Source: Sisyra terminalis
Lineage: Eukaryota > Arthropoda > Insecta > Neuroptera > Sisyridae
NCBI GenBank assembly: GCA_958496175.1
Contig: OY292275.1
Span: 15,996,001 to 16,060,000 of the forward strand
DNA length: 64,000 nt
Direction of reading: 5' to 3'
The position numbers were made by a program, and so were the translations under genes. The notes beneath the pieces were generated by a model. That model had not been told where the DNA came from, made no database searches, and worked only from the letters and a program-made list of their open reading frames with translations. Of this stretch, positions 1-13,415 are shown in pieces; position 1 is the first letter of the stretch, and each line of letters starts with the position of its first letter.

Positions 1-1046
1 GAATTTCAGTTATCAGCCAACAGTGAAGACAAAAGACTTTCTATTTACACATAAATTTTCCTAAAGCACATCACATATGGAAGAATATTAACTTTTCACA
101 GAAGAAAATGTTAATTATGGAAGACAAGGAAAGTTATTAAATTCACCATGCTTTGATAAATGCTTTTTAAATACACAAACTCAAAAGACAAACAACACAC
201 AGCATCGTATCTTCATTAATAAAAAAAAGTTTGTCATTGTTCTATAACAAAACTTACATATGAAAAACAAAAAGCTTTTGTTTTATTATAACTTTTTTTG
301 TTGTTGTTTTGTTTTAGATTCTACTTACAATTAGGATACCCAAGAAATTTTCAAACCGAGACAAATAAAAAACAGGATATGAATAAAACCGGAAATGGAG
401 CTTGTGCATCCGGAGAAGAATGTCGTTCGATTGGTTGAAATGAGTTTTTTCAGCGCACGTGATATCTAATTTTCTTGAGCAATAAAACTAAAAATTCAAT
501 TTGAAGGAAAGTTGAAAATAATAATTGTTGATGGGAAAAGCGGAGGTACGAGTATAACACAGTTTGTAAGAAATAAGATGAGGTAAAATGAACAAAAAGA
601 TCATATATTTTCCAATAAAGAAATTCTCTGCAATTTTGCTTTAGCTATGGATTTTTTTTAATTGGAAAGGATTTTTAATTTTAAAAAAAATCCTATTGCT
701 ATATCATTATTTAAATAAACATGGATTTTTATGAAAACGAAGAAGGAAATCAGTTTGCATTTTGAATATAATTTAACTCTTGTAAGCCCGAAGTCTAATT
801 AGTCAAAATTTTCTTTAATTCAAAGATCAAGACCTAAGAATGGCCAGATTAATTTAACTCTATGTAAATTCTGATGAATCAATACAAATTTAAACAATTC
901 AGCTTCCTGTTATATTAAATTTTTGTCACTGTGGAAGTTAAATTTCCCATTTAATTCTACATATTTCAATATTAATATTTAAGAATTCTAAATGTTTAAA
1001 ATTAATTTAATTGATGTTTTCTAATTTACTGAAAAGGAATGCTTTT

Positions 1047-1377
1047 GGCAGTGACGTAGCGTATGATTTTGTCGCCCGAGGTCAATTAGAAATTTGCCGC
1101 CCCTTTTCATCATTAGTTGAGAAAATAAGTAGAAAATTAGATTACTTACTAGACTTTAGATTACTTAAAAGAGTTAGATTTCTTAATAGAATTATTAAAC
1201 TAATAAAATTATTGATACCTTAAAATTATTTAACTATTTAACTATTTAAGAATGTACTTTTCGTGGTTTTGACAAAGTAAATTTTTTATGGAGTTTTCAA
1301 GGTCAATATGCCACCCGATTTCATGTGCCGCCCGAGGCCATGGTCCTTCCCACACCCACCACGCGCTACACTACTGG
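1047..1377. repeat. decayed repeat with inverted CAGTGRCGTAGCG-type ends
   Basis: The left edge reads GGCAGTGACGTAGCG and the right edge reads CGCTACACTACTGG, which is its imperfect reverse complement. Inside, the motif GCCGCCCGAGG-like occurs twice (about 1070-1105 and 1325-1340). Such ends are common in arthropod DNA transposon remnants. A similar CAGTGGCGTAGC start occurs at about 34704. No transposase frame is left, so the family is not assigned. Confidence 0.45.
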
Positions 1378-3639
1378 GTTTTGGAAACCAAAGAAAATGG
1401 TTTTAGTATGCTTTTTTTGCGGCATTTTATTACTCTTTTGCATAATATATTTCCTAAAAACTATTAAGCTTAATTCCTCAACCATAGGTGTTAAGTATTA
1501 TCATGTGTTAATGTTGTAATTGTAAGATTTTCAAAACTTATAAGATATTCAGAAAATTTTGATTTGTTTATCATTTTTCCGTTCATCAATCCGAAATAAA
1601 CAAAATTTCGACATTACTAGCATATTTTAGAGATTTTCAATCAACGAAAATCAATTGTACTTTTAATTGCTTCATAAGAACTGTAGACTACGATTTTTCA
1701 TTTAGAATTTCAAAAAAATAATAAAGAATATATTTATTTCTTCATTACTTATTAAATTTATTTATTCCTATAATTTTGGCACAAATATTTCGTATCAATT
1801 CAAAAACAATAGAATTGTTTTATTTTTAATGAGCAGTTATAAATTTAAAGTTGAAGTCTAAAACAAAGTTTGCCAAGTTGTATTTTTCATCTTGATTTGT
1901 ATTTCAAAACAAAGTTTTTCTTTTCTCTTAATTTGGATAAAAATCAAATAAAGTCTATTCAACTAGCAATAATGTGAGTAAAACAAACAAAAATGTGAGT
2001 AAATCCATTTTTAAACTCTACATTTTTTATATTCTGAAGAACTTCTTTAAAAGAAGCACTGTTTCAAATATTCTTCTATTTTCCGAAATAAAAAACCAAA
2101 TATAAAAAAATCTAGACAACTATTATATAAATTTTATTACAATATGATTGTTTTTATAAAGTGTGTCATAACATACTTAAGAAAAGAAAATTACAACGAA
2201 AGACCACTTTTCTCGGAAACCACTTGATGGATTTGATAAATTTAAAGCATTTTTCTTATTATGACGTTTTTTGAGCCATAAGGTAAGATGACTGAATAAA
2301 GTTGAATGAATTTAAAACAGTACATGTTACACTCCTTAGCTTCTTTCTATTTCGGAAAAAGCTCAATTTTAAAAGCTCCAGTTCATTGAAATGGTTCAAA
2401 ATTTGGATATTGTAAATTAAATGTAAAAAGTTTAATTAAAATCGATCTTGTGGTTCTCAAAAGAAATAGCTATTCACTTCGAAAAAAAACCCATGGGAGA
2501 AAAAGCGTTAATTTCATTTTTGTTTTAATAAAAAAAAATATTTTATATTTATTTATCTACCTGGATACAAGTATGTACATTGTATGTACAATGTACATAT
2601 ACGAAATTATGCACCCATAGAGATGTTTCAAACACCTGTTCATTGTTTATAGGCCTTGAAAGATAAACTTTATTCTAACGATAGCTATTTGATTCATGAA
2701 AATTTATACATTAGATAAACTCTACATATTTGTGAGAAATCAAGAATACATTTAAAAATAATAAAAAAATTACTTTGACAAATTACGAAATTGTAGTTAA
2801 AACAATAAACTTAATATTATATTTAAAAACGAACACCTTTATATTAATCTTACACATATTACTAATCTTTTATGAATATATCTTTGTTTTCTTTATTTTC
2901 CGGATAATTTTTTACCTGAAAGGTAAATGCCATTGTCAAGATGTAAAATTATTAACATTAAATCGCAAGATTTAAAAAAAACACATTAAATAGTGCTTTA
3001 CAATTTGGAATAAATGGATCGAAAGTTGAAAAATTGTTAAAGCTTAAGTAATATTGAAAGACGTAGAAATGTATCGGGATGTATATAGTTCCATTTATGT
3101 AGTTTTCATATAGATATGTAATATATTTTTATTGATTTATTGTTCAATATATTTTCAAATTTTCCCAATATTTCTAAATGAAGTTGAAAATAAGATTACT
3201 AAAACGACTGAATGAAGACTTATAACAAGTTTTTTTTGATCAAGATATATTTGTAAAAATATTTTTAAATTTTTTTTATTTACAAATTTCATATATTGTT
3301 GGTAAATTTATCATCGATAAAATGGGAGAAAAAAACGTCACGTAAATATCGTCTCATATATAAGCGATCGGTTTACATCATTGCTTTGGAAACGAACATT
3401 TATTGGACTCATGGTGGAGATGTTGGACAATTTTACGAGTCAACCCCCAAGTGCACCCCGTCTCATACATATGTCGTACATGTCGACTTGCATCATCGTA
3501 ACTTTGTATGATTTTTCCACCGATAAATTGAAATATTTGACATCGAACAAAATGTGCACCGTTCCCAAGTGTTTTATTGGGCTATAAGAAAACTTTTTCT
3601 GCACAATCGAATTGAAATTTTAATCGCAATAAATTTTAC

Positions 3640-4140
3640 TGTTTTCCTCTTAAAGCTCGTCGATTTCAAAGTGCGACGAATATTTTCCCACACAAAGAAA
3701 ACCGGATGACATCCATCGTTTCACGCAACGTTTTCGACGAGACGATCAAAGCGTTGTCAAAACGATGAGAAATGTTGCGTGAATTTCCCCGGAAAAATCG
3801 TTAATTTTATCGTATTAAATAATTGTTATTATTAATTTAAGATTATTATGTTTGAAAATGAACGAAAAGCTTTTATCTTTTATCAACAGTAGGCCCGCGG
3901 CGACCAAATAGCAATAAATTGTGCAAATTCTCCCGCGAAACGCTACGTTTCATTTGCCGTTAGGCTTTCAAAGCTCTTTGTATTTTCTGCGTCGTTTTCC
4001 TCGGAGAGGACGTGAAAATTACATGCAACAGTTATTGTAACCTTTCGTTAAAACGATCAAGTCGAAAAAATTCAATTCGTTTCAGCAAACTTTCATGCAT
4101 GTTTTAATATTTTTATCGTACAAGCAGTGGTAGCTTGTCA
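3640..4140. promoter_or_regulatory. GC-richer noncoding island, candidate regulatory element
   Basis: Base composition shifts from strongly AT-rich flanks to many CG dinucleotides and balanced bases, without an open reading frame spanning the island. No splice-bounded coding exon or repeat match within the window explains it. In insect genomes such islands in gene deserts are often conserved noncoding enhancers. That assignment is inference only; an unrecognised noncoding exon is an alternative. Confidence 0.25.
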
Positions 4141-5159
4141 ATAGACAAGAAGTATCTCCCAAGACTTTAATTGAAAATAGATAATTTTTTCTTATTTTAA
4201 AAAATGTTTAAAATTTTTTTATTCAATTATCTTTATTTAATTTAATTTTATTGTTCATCTTTTATAATTATTTCGACATATATTCAAAAGTTATTCTTAC
4301 TGTATAAATATTACACTTTGAGAAGAGGTACCAAAACCTGAATCCCACGATCGGTTTATATAACATTTTAAGCAATTATTATGGCTTCATTCTCAAACTT
4401 TGTAAGGTTCCGTTGGAGATATTTTACATGTGGATAATCGCACCTACAACTTCAGAGGGTGAAGTGCACCCTCCATTCCAAGTCAACCACAAAAGTTTAA
4501 TTAACCAATTTCAACATTGGTATTCTTTATAACGGCTGATTATAACAATGATAATTCTAAGGCTAGTATTACAATAATTAAAAACGAAATTTTAATGAAA
4601 AATTTGTTATAACTTCTTTTTTTTTTAAGGAAAAAGAAAAAAATCGCACAAAAAGTACCCTTCTTTAAACAAAATTCTGCACCGGCGCTTGTTTGAAGAC
4701 TATTGGTACCTACTATATAAATGAAATTTGTGAGAAAGGTGTTTTCTAAAAACCGCTTAACAATGATGTATGGAAACTACGTAAAGTAAGGGTAGTACAC
4801 CATCCGTAAAACTGTAGGATAAGGGTTTGATGTCTCGTTATATAGGACTTGGGAAATCTACGATCAGGTTAGCACCACTTTATTAAATTGTTTTAAAAGT
4901 ATAAAGCATTAATTCTAGCTTTTTGTTATAAATCTATTAAGATAGAAAATCGGTCTTTTTATTTTTCTGAAAAGTGCTATACTTCACACATGAAGCTTTC
5001 ACATATGAAAATTTTAACAGTAGTGGAGAGCTAAAAAAATCTCTGTAATAATTGAAGCTTTTACGATATAAATAAGTTAAGATAAAGAAAGCTAGTGCTT
5101 ACTAATTTTCCTAAAAATCACTATTTTATACTAACTTAACACAGGAAGCTTATTGATAA

Positions 5160-6103
5160 CTAGCTGATCCCCGCAACTTCGTCTGCGTAACGTAGGTGTA
5201 GATTATGCTTTCTTTTCAAATTTGCCATTTGTAGTGGTATATGAAAAATTTTATTTTTCTTATTTCTTTTACGAAAACCATAATCATACTTAAAACACTA
5301 TTTTGTCAACTTTAAAAAGACACATTTAATAAACTGTTGCAAAGAATAAAATTGTTTTATGTAATAATAAATTAATTTTCAAAAAATATTTATAAATATC
5401 TAAAAGGAGTATGTCTATTGCATATAGCTACGGTAGGTATACCTACCGTAGACCAAATAATCTGTAAATCAATCAGCATCTATTTATGTATAAAAAATAT
5501 CGCCAAGTTCAATAAAGTTGATCTTAATTATAAGTAAAATGGGGTGACCATGCGACATTTTTCAAATAATTTACATTTTGAAACTTGTGATATCTTTCGA
5601 ATGGAATGTTCAAATTGAATAACTCAAAAAGTTATATAATGGTATTGAAGCAAACTTAAATATGAAGTCATTTATTTTGATAAGGAATAATCCCAAAGTA
5701 TAAATAAAAGAGCTTTTATAGCGGTGGCATTTATATAAATTTTTTAAAATGAAAAAACACTTATTGTGGCATAACTATAATAGTTAGACATATGCTGTCG
5801 CTCTATTTTTTGTAGATAATTATATGTTCTGCAAAATCGTACTACATCATTTTGTTCTATAACTAATAGTTTTCGCAGCACACGCGATAAAAGATTGTTT
5901 TTTGGTAATTTTTTCAGACCTTGGGTTACATTATTGGAGTTTTAGTATAGATCCCTAACTTTTTTGAAAATTTAATATAGCCTATGTTCACCGGAAATAG
6001 TGTAGCTTCCCAACAGTGAAAAAAATTTTCAAATCGGTCAAGTAGTTTCGGAGCCTATTCCAAGCAAACAAACAATCAAATCTTTCCTCTTTATAATAAT
6101 AGA
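5160..6103 (-). mobile_element. non-autonomous Helitron-type element, copy 1
   Basis: Read on the minus strand, the element starts TCTATTATTATAAAGAGG and ends GGGGATCAGCTAG. It lies between a host A and a host T with no target duplication, as expected for Helitrons (5' TC, 3' CTRR). A weak hairpin (CGCA...TGCG) lies just inside the 3' end. It is about 944 bp and noncoding. Two more copies in the same orientation lie at 23924-24857 and 35132-36078. An internal perfect palindrome (CGGTAGGTATACCTACCG) is at about 5430. The ends and the empty-site reading of copy 2 make Helitron the best class; no Rep/helicase is encoded. Confidence 0.75.
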
Positions 6104-7319
6104 TATAAAAACATTGAAAATTAATTAAGTACGTTAAGTATAACCTTTTTGTTATAATATAATAAATATATTAGCGAACCCAACAGACGTTGTCCTACCC
6201 AAACGTTAGCTTTTCTTTGCCTGGGATAATTGGTGTAAGGTTACCATTTAAAATGATTACCAAGTTTAAACTAAAGAAATGTAAAAAATCTTTTTTAAAA
6301 TCATTTTCAATGATACACAATTTCGATTTTCATTTTCTATTCCTCAGTTTTACGATGGAGATGTCTTTCTCTATTATTTTAATGTAATAATATTCACATG
6401 TAATTATAGACTTGAGTGAGTAAAACATTGTATCTAAATATCAAACTTTATAAAAATCGGTTTATCTAAATCGGTTTAATTAAAAGAAGACATGCAGACT
6501 AATACAGATATTTTAAAACAGAAAATTGGAATTAAGGGCATTATGAAACAAACACTCATCCTAAAATGAGATTAAAAATTAAATTATATAGTCGTTTGAA
6601 TTTAAAAACTATCAATTATATAGATATTGTATTTAATAAAAAGGACACATTATTTTTTCATTACAAACAGTACATAATTTGTTACTTCAAGTTTATTAAT
6701 AGGTATGTATGTATGTATATTGCGTATAGATAAGAGGTAATCAAGCATCATTTAACAGTATTTTATTAAATTAGAAATTTGGATTGCTTATTAAAGTTAG
6801 TCCAATTGTGAATTTAAATCATCGAGAGTTTCATTCAAATTCAAACAAAAAGTTTTAGCAGAATGGGTCCAGGGGCTTAGGAGTTTAGTGACAAACATAT
6901 ATACAGAAAAATTATTTATATAAAAATAAATGGTAGGCAAGTTTCATAATATTTTTTTTAATTTAATAATTTAAACCAATAGTTGGTCCAATTTGCGCTC
7001 TTAAGGTAGTAGAACATTTATCTTTTGTCATACTTCTCAACAATACACTGAAAAATAATAATTTAAATTAAACAAGTAAATAAAAGCTTTAAGTATAACA
7101 TGTCGTGTAGTTTTTGAGACATAGATATTATTCGATCTTTTAAAAGTGTTCTTGATTCAAATACTATTCTGCCTGCAAAGTGTATGTATATGATTATATC
7201 ATAGTATTGAGGATCGTTGTAGTAATTTTCCAGATATAAATTTTAACAGAAATATAAGATTGTGCAAAGAGTTTTTGCGATATATGAAAAGAGAATTTGA
7301 GTCTGATAAATTTTATCAC

Positions 7320-8520
7320 GAGCCGCCACTGCATTTAATTTTTTTAGGTAGTTCATTGGACGCCTTACGAGTTTCAAGAAAGCTTTCATCATCGTCATTG
7401 AATTGAGGGAGTTTTTATTTCACGGTTTTTAGGCAATGCCTCCCATTCCATCCGGTTTTTATTGTTTTAATCTTGCCATTCAACATTTTCCTGGTCTGTT
7501 TGTCATCCTCTTCGGGAAGATTAAAGGTAAATAGTCGTTCGTTTGTCGTACCGAGAAATAATTGTGTCTATATATTACGTAAAGCTCATTTTTACAAGGC
7601 TGAGGAAGAGTGGTAAAAACGTTCTGCTGAATTTCAATTTGCTTTTTGAGTTTCAGATGCAATGTGGAAAAATGTCGAAATTAGCGCCGTGAAGAAAGAA
7701 AACCTTCTATCAGGCCAGTGTCTGTTTTAATTAATGCGGGAGATGTCGATGTCGGGACATGGTGGATGAAACAACAGACAGAAACAGGAACTCCTCCGCC
7801 CATATCGGCACATAATTTACAGTAGCTGTTGGCGACGTTGGCAACGAAAAAGAACATCATCGGTGCTGAAGCAGACGAAGCTTTCGACGTCGTTGCACAT
7901 TCAGCACCTCCTTCATTATTTATTTATTTACTAGCAATCCCGTAATTGTCATCTAATTCTGTACACTAAAAGCGCGCTTTCTAATTAATGAAAGCTTCAA
8001 ATACGTGTTACGTATGTTGATTTTTCGAACGTCCGGAACATTCGTCTCTCTATCCGGGACCGTTTGCATTCTTAATACGATGAAATAAAACAAAAATGTC
8101 AATATTTAGACGAACTTTCTGATAAATTAGTTGTGTGTCAACAGTTGTTTAACGCCTGGGACAGGATGTACCGGCGTAAATGAGTTACACTATGTCAATG
8201 ACAGGTAATGTGTCTTCGGTAATCGTTAATAATAAATTAATCGAAAGAACTTTGCAAAGCAATCGAAAGACAAAACTAATTATGACAGGTAAAGTTTTCG
8301 ATGCCAACGTTTGATGGGAACATTTACGAGGTCAGTGTGGACAAATAAAGATATCGAGTTTTACGACGTCGCCAATGTAGCTCTTTCGATAATTTTGTTG
8401 GGCACGTATGATCGATATCGAATGATTGAAATTGTTCCCGGGGGAAATTGAGAGACGACAGCTGCAAGCGATCTGTCTGTCTCTCTATGGACGTTCAGGT
8501 GGTCCATTGGTCGTTATCGT
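7320..8520. promoter_or_regulatory. GC-richer noncoding island with homeobox-like TAATTA words
   Basis: This block of about 1.2 kb has clearly higher GC and many CG dinucleotides, with TAATTA-type words scattered around it (for example near 7983 and 8235). No reading frame spans it; the longest frame (60 codons, minus) has no recognisable family. It could be a developmental enhancer of a gene outside the window or an unrecognised noncoding transcript. This is inference from composition only. Confidence 0.25.
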
Positions 8521-11500
8521 TTATTTCCTAATTGTAAATTCATTTTTCCACAAAGTATTTTTCAGATACGATTAAATTTCTAATTAGCCGTTTTTGATGT
8601 AATCACTGGAAGTTCAGAAAAACTCAAATTTTCGTTATAATTAATTATAATTTGTCTTCAATTAGACCGCAATCTCTGAAAAGGTGAAATACTTGCCTAA
8701 TACAATTAGTACCCATTAGCACTTAAATGCAGCCATTAATTAAACAATTGTTTTTCACTTAGCTTTAGATGAATACCACGAAACTGTTTTTATGGTTTCT
8801 TATGATTTAATATTTTGTTTCGACTTTAATTTTATTAATTATGTTTGTATTTCAAATATGTTATCACAATTAATTACAATTATTTCACTGAACTTTGATA
8901 AAAAACCAATTGAAATTACTATAAAGATAATAGCTATAGCGACCCTATAGAGGGATTCTATAGAGGGACTATAGGACAGTTTTATTTTTTCAAACGGAAT
9001 ATTTATTAAAATGGAAAAAATAAGGATTCCACCCAGTTGTTAATAATATTGTACATGATCAAAATAATCATAAAAGTAAAAAATTATTAAAATTATTAAG
9101 TCCAATCATATTTATAGTGCAAAATTATGGTATTTATAACTCATTATGGAATTAATCATTTATCATATTATCCTTTCTTCTTTCATTATTGAATTATTAG
9201 TATTGTAATTTTTGCTCAATTCACGGTTTTCAGTGCGTTTAAAGTTGTTTACTGATTACAGTTTTAACTATGTTTTCACTTTTAAAAAAATCGAAGGAAT
9301 ATAAGCTGGATGAAATAGATGTTCCGATTTTTCATTATTTATGATATGAGAACTGCAGACCCTTGTGTTTTGATTTGGGATTCAATCTTTGGAATTTTCT
9401 CTGAAATCAAATGAAAATATTTAAATGGATAGATTTTCATTATAATATATCATATAAAATGTCATACTTACTTATTTAAAACTTATTTAAAAACACATTT
9501 GGTTTCACATTGCTTCTTATTTCATGTTATTAATTTTATGATTTGATTTTGAAGGTATAAATAAATACTAGACTTACAAAAAAATTTTCACTGTATTTAT
9601 CCACTGTTAAAGTTTTGCTGTTTTCCATACGGCATCAAACACACTCTTAGGAAATTTGTAAAATTTCACTTTCATATCATATCCATATTCTTAACGTATT
9701 GTTTTAGTACACCTACGAATACAACAATTTTTTTCTTGACATTAGGATGGAAAAGATAAAGATATTTTATTAATAATTATTAACAAAGTAAGTCACACAT
9801 AAAGCTTAAATAACCCCAAATGATTAAGGCGTTTACCACTAGTTGGCGTAAAAGTCTAGAAGCTCGGCTCTCATAGGTATTATAAATAAAAATTAAGTCA
9901 ATAAAAGCTCTATCATGCTTTTAATTGGTTTTCTGGTGTATTAGGTATTTAAGAATAAATTTACTGAAATATGTACTAAGGATGGACACATTTTAATGTT
10001 TTGAAGAGTATTGCAACAGAACAAAGTACTAGAATTTAATAGAAACTAAAATATTTCCCAAAAACAGTTTTGCTGCACATCAAAATTAATAACACAAAAA
10101 AGCATGATCGAACAAAATCGAAAAAAACCAAGGTTTGGTTTTTTACCTTTTTATCGAAAATCGATTTATGCTACATTGATGCCTTCTTTGACAAATCGAT
10201 TAGTTATACTTTTCATAGAATTCCAAATTTTAACATCGAAATGCTTAATTTGGTTTTATCTTTTTGGACTATTATAACTCTTTTTAAAACTAAGGAATAA
10301 CACTACTAAAAGTAGTTGTTTTTTTTTGTATCTAGAATGTAGTTAGTCACATTTTTTTCCAGATAAAGTTTACAAGATAAAGAAAACATGCGAATTTTCA
10401 TCCAAGAATAGTAACATGTGTAAAATTTGTCTAAAACATAAATTTTTCTTTATTTGTTTTAGCTAAAGATATAGTTTTTCTATCCATGAGTGAAAATACC
10501 TGCCCTTAACGACAAAATAAATTTAAATCCTCATTGTTAAATTGTTAAATTTATATATCATAAACATTTTTTTAAAGGTTTCTCAATAGAAACGAGTTTG
10601 TCTAATTTTGTTTTTTATATTTAATTATTACCCTTAATATTCACCTTATTGAGTTTTATTACATTCTGTTATTGGCTTATTGAAGAAAAGACACCAACTA
10701 ACTCTTATTCTTTGATTTCTAAAATTTTAAAAATTTCATTCAATTGACTTTAAAGTTAATTAAGATCGCCAATTCTGGATCAACTTTTGAATCGTGCTAA
10801 TTGTAGTCAATTTTGACACGTTATTTAGTCACATTAGTGAAGAATGATCCTTAATAGCAAAAAGCTTGGTAAAATTCTTATTCATTATTATCTGAGTCAC
10901 GAAAGTTCTAAGTTTGTGTACAATACCTTGCCATCCTTCCTATTTCGATAAAAATTTGTGATTTTCTATAATGCACTTTTAAAATTGGTTAATGGTTCTT
11001 AAAGTTAATATTTTATCTATGTCATTTTTTTCTTATGAAATTATCTTATTTTGTTCATCAATGTTTAGGCGTTTAATATCAGAATTTTTTATTGTTGAGA
11101 TAAATGTAAACGTATATTGGTGGTACAAGTTGAGAAATAAAAGAAAATCAATAGTACCTATTTATTTGTTTATTATGAAAGTTATCATATTAAACGTTTA
11201 ATTATTATGTTGACTATGATGGATGAAAATTAATGGAAATATTCGTTTTGCAACTTAAAAAAATCAACCGAAAATCAATCAATTGTGTTTGCAAATGAAA
11301 GTTATCATTAAAACATTATTTTTTACAGCATTTTTATTCTTTGGCAATTATGATGATTAGCACTTTCCTATTGGCATTATTGTTCTCAGTAATTGTACCT
11401 CATTTATTGTACCTCAATAATTTTTTTTTTGTTTCAAATGTATTTAAGCTATCTAAAATTTCACATTAAAGATAATACAGTCAAATAATTATTAGTAGTA

Positions 11501-12141
11501 CGAAACTAATACTCAAAACCTCAAATGTTAATATTTGCCTCAGAATTAAATTGATAAATTTTAATAAAAGCTTTTATTTCTTTTCAATATAATCTTATTA
11601 TCTTTTCAGATGTAAAATTATATTAAATTCTACATTATAAGCTTTATTAAAAAATGAAAATATAACTTCTTACTTTATTTTAATAAATTACAGTTACTTT
11701 AAAGTTTAATTGTTGTGAAATACTACACTGTAGTATTCTTATTTTTTTTTTGAAACCAAAATAAAATATTTTTTGTGGATATAATGGATATTATCTTAAT
11801 TTCAAATTCCATTAGAAGTTGTTTAAAAATACAACTAGCAATTACCAATTTGCAAAATATGAATAATTGTTTATTGTAAATTAGAATGCAGGTCTTTTAT
11901 TTGAACTTTTATGACATCTTCTTACGAAAATCTATAAGTTTATATTCAAAATTTTACAAAAATGGCTCTATTTATCTCATTCATCTCGAAACGAAAAGCT
12001 TCCTCAATTATTCTGAATGTCCAAAACTCAAAAAGTCTTATTTTACAAAGAATTTTTGTTTAAAAATAAAATATTATATATTTAATTTTTTTAAGCTTCT
12101 AAAATTTTTAATGTTTAAAATCCACCAATGTTTGTCAAATC

Positions 12142-12243
12142 ATAGTTTTATCTACTATAATAGAACAACTGTAATGTACAAATATGTACAATAAAGTTAA
12201 GCTATGAGAAAAAAAAAAAAAAAAAAAAAAAAAATAGTTTTAT
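12142..12243 (+). mobile_element. short 5'-truncated poly(A) retro-insertion with 10-bp target-site duplication
   Basis: The direct repeat ATAGTTTTAT occurs at 12142-12151 and again at 12234-12243. Between the copies lie 82 bp that end in a run of 25 A. An AATAAA polyadenylation signal sits at 12190-12195, about 13 bp before the A-run. This is the signature of LINE-mediated insertion of the 3' end of a polyadenylated transcript, truncated at its 5' end. The source transcript is not recognisable from the remaining 57 bp. Confidence 0.75.
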
Positions 12244-13140
12244 ACTTTCTACAAATGAAAATTAAAAACTTAAATATTTTTTTGAGATAAATGATTTAAA
12301 ATTCAAATCCAAAAATAGAATTTCATATAATAAATACAAATTTTCTTTTTATTTCATGAAAGCTTTACAAATGTACCATTGTGATTCTGACCACGTATGT
12401 GAATGTAAGACTGGTTGAAATGTATGTTTTAAAGACTTAAAAATGTAATTATTTGTAAACATTTTTTCAACAATACAAAAAAAAACCATAACTTTGAGTT
12501 ATAATTGTTTGTTAAATGTATACTGCGCCTATTAGTAACTTTGCCCATATAATTTTTCTTAATAACATACGAGCAAAGGATATTGTCTTCATATCCAAAT
12601 CAGAAATTTTCTTATGATATCAAATATTTTTATTATATAAGTAGGTTCATCAAACAAATAAAGGATGAGTAAAGTTATCTACATAATCAAGTTGAATATC
12701 GTTGAATAATTTTTAAAAATAGAAATGAACACTTTTCCATGGAGCCAAATATTTGTTGATATACACATCTTCAAAGCTTAATACTATATTCTGGTGATAA
12801 TGGTCGATATTTGCATTCAATAAATTTTTATTTGATTAATTTTCAGATGAAATCGAATAATTTTTGATAAATCATCGGGCTAGATTATATTTTTTAGATT
12901 CAATAGGTACTTTTTGTATATCATACATTTTGTAGTAATTTATTTATATTGTAATTCATTGTAATTAACTCATATTGTAATCATTTGTTTAAATTTTATT
13001 TTTCCTTGAATCTTAGGTTTTCCATTAAATAAAAAAAATCACCTTTTTCAATTTTAGTTTTATCGTTCAACAGTGGCAATCTATCCATTTTCAAATACTG
13101 TATTAAGTTACAGTTGCATTGGTACCCACATCCAACGACT

Positions 13141-13415
13141 AAATTTCCCTAAGTTGGAAATTAAATTAAGTATTAAGTTAGATAAAACAATTAAGGGCAC
13201 AAAATTAACATTTTTTTGAGTTTTTAATAATATTTGGGGAAATTTTCATTTATTTTAATCACATAAAAATTAATATCAGCCAAAAAAAATTTTCCCTCCC
13301 CCCATTTATGTTATAATAGCTTAAGCTTCTTACAGTGTTACCATATCATTTCCAACCACTTTACAAGCTGCTCAGTCGTGAAAGGCGTTCCCGTGTTGTA
13401 TTGGCGAATTTAATC
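13141..13415 (+). promoter_or_regulatory. promoter-proximal region and noncoding first exon of transposase-derived gene 1
   Basis: Two blocks here match the paralogous gene 2. One is a TTTCCCTAAG...ATTAAATTAAGTA block at 13141-13175 (gene 2: 17828-17862). The other starts at a TTACAG.GGTACC-like word near 13331 and runs to AATCGTAAGT, where GTAAGT at 13416 is a consensus splice donor. Spacing between the blocks is nearly the same in both genes, about 270 bp. An acceptor (TTTTCAG, ending at 15223) lies 4 bases before the ATG of the coding exon. I infer a 5' UTR exon ending at 13415 and an intron of 1808 bp. The transcription start is not defined. Confidence 0.6.

Larger units (their letters stand above)
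1..5159. other. gene-free AT-rich stretch
   Basis: No open frame here looks like a protein-coding exon: the frames are short, low-complexity and dominated by Phe, Ile, Lys and Leu. It contains one decayed repeat (1047-1377) and a GC-richer island around 3640-4140 that is described separately. Short palindromes occur, for example around 2575-2605 where GTACAT/ATGTAC words alternate. I see no RNA gene. Confidence 0.6.
6104..13035. other. gene-free stretch between Helitron copy 1 and the transposase-derived genes
   Basis: Only short, compositionally biased frames are present, none with a recognisable domain. Contents I can name are a (GTAT)n-like run near 6703-6720, a GC-richer island at 7320-8520, a CTATAGAGGGA-type repeated word at about 8943-8975, and a poly(A) retro-insertion at 12142-12243. 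Confidence 0.55.

Noticed and set aside
5160..6103. SINE or TIR-type MITE as explanation for the 940-bp repeat
   Set aside because: No tRNA-like boxes, no inverted termini and no target-site duplication. TC/CTAG ends with A-T flanks fit Helitron better.
11886..12194. 102-codon plus-strand frame ending at the poly(A) insertion
   Set aside because: The frame runs across the target-site duplication into the inserted retro-fragment, so its 3' end is accidental. Composition is Phe/Lys/Tyr-rich with no family resemblance.
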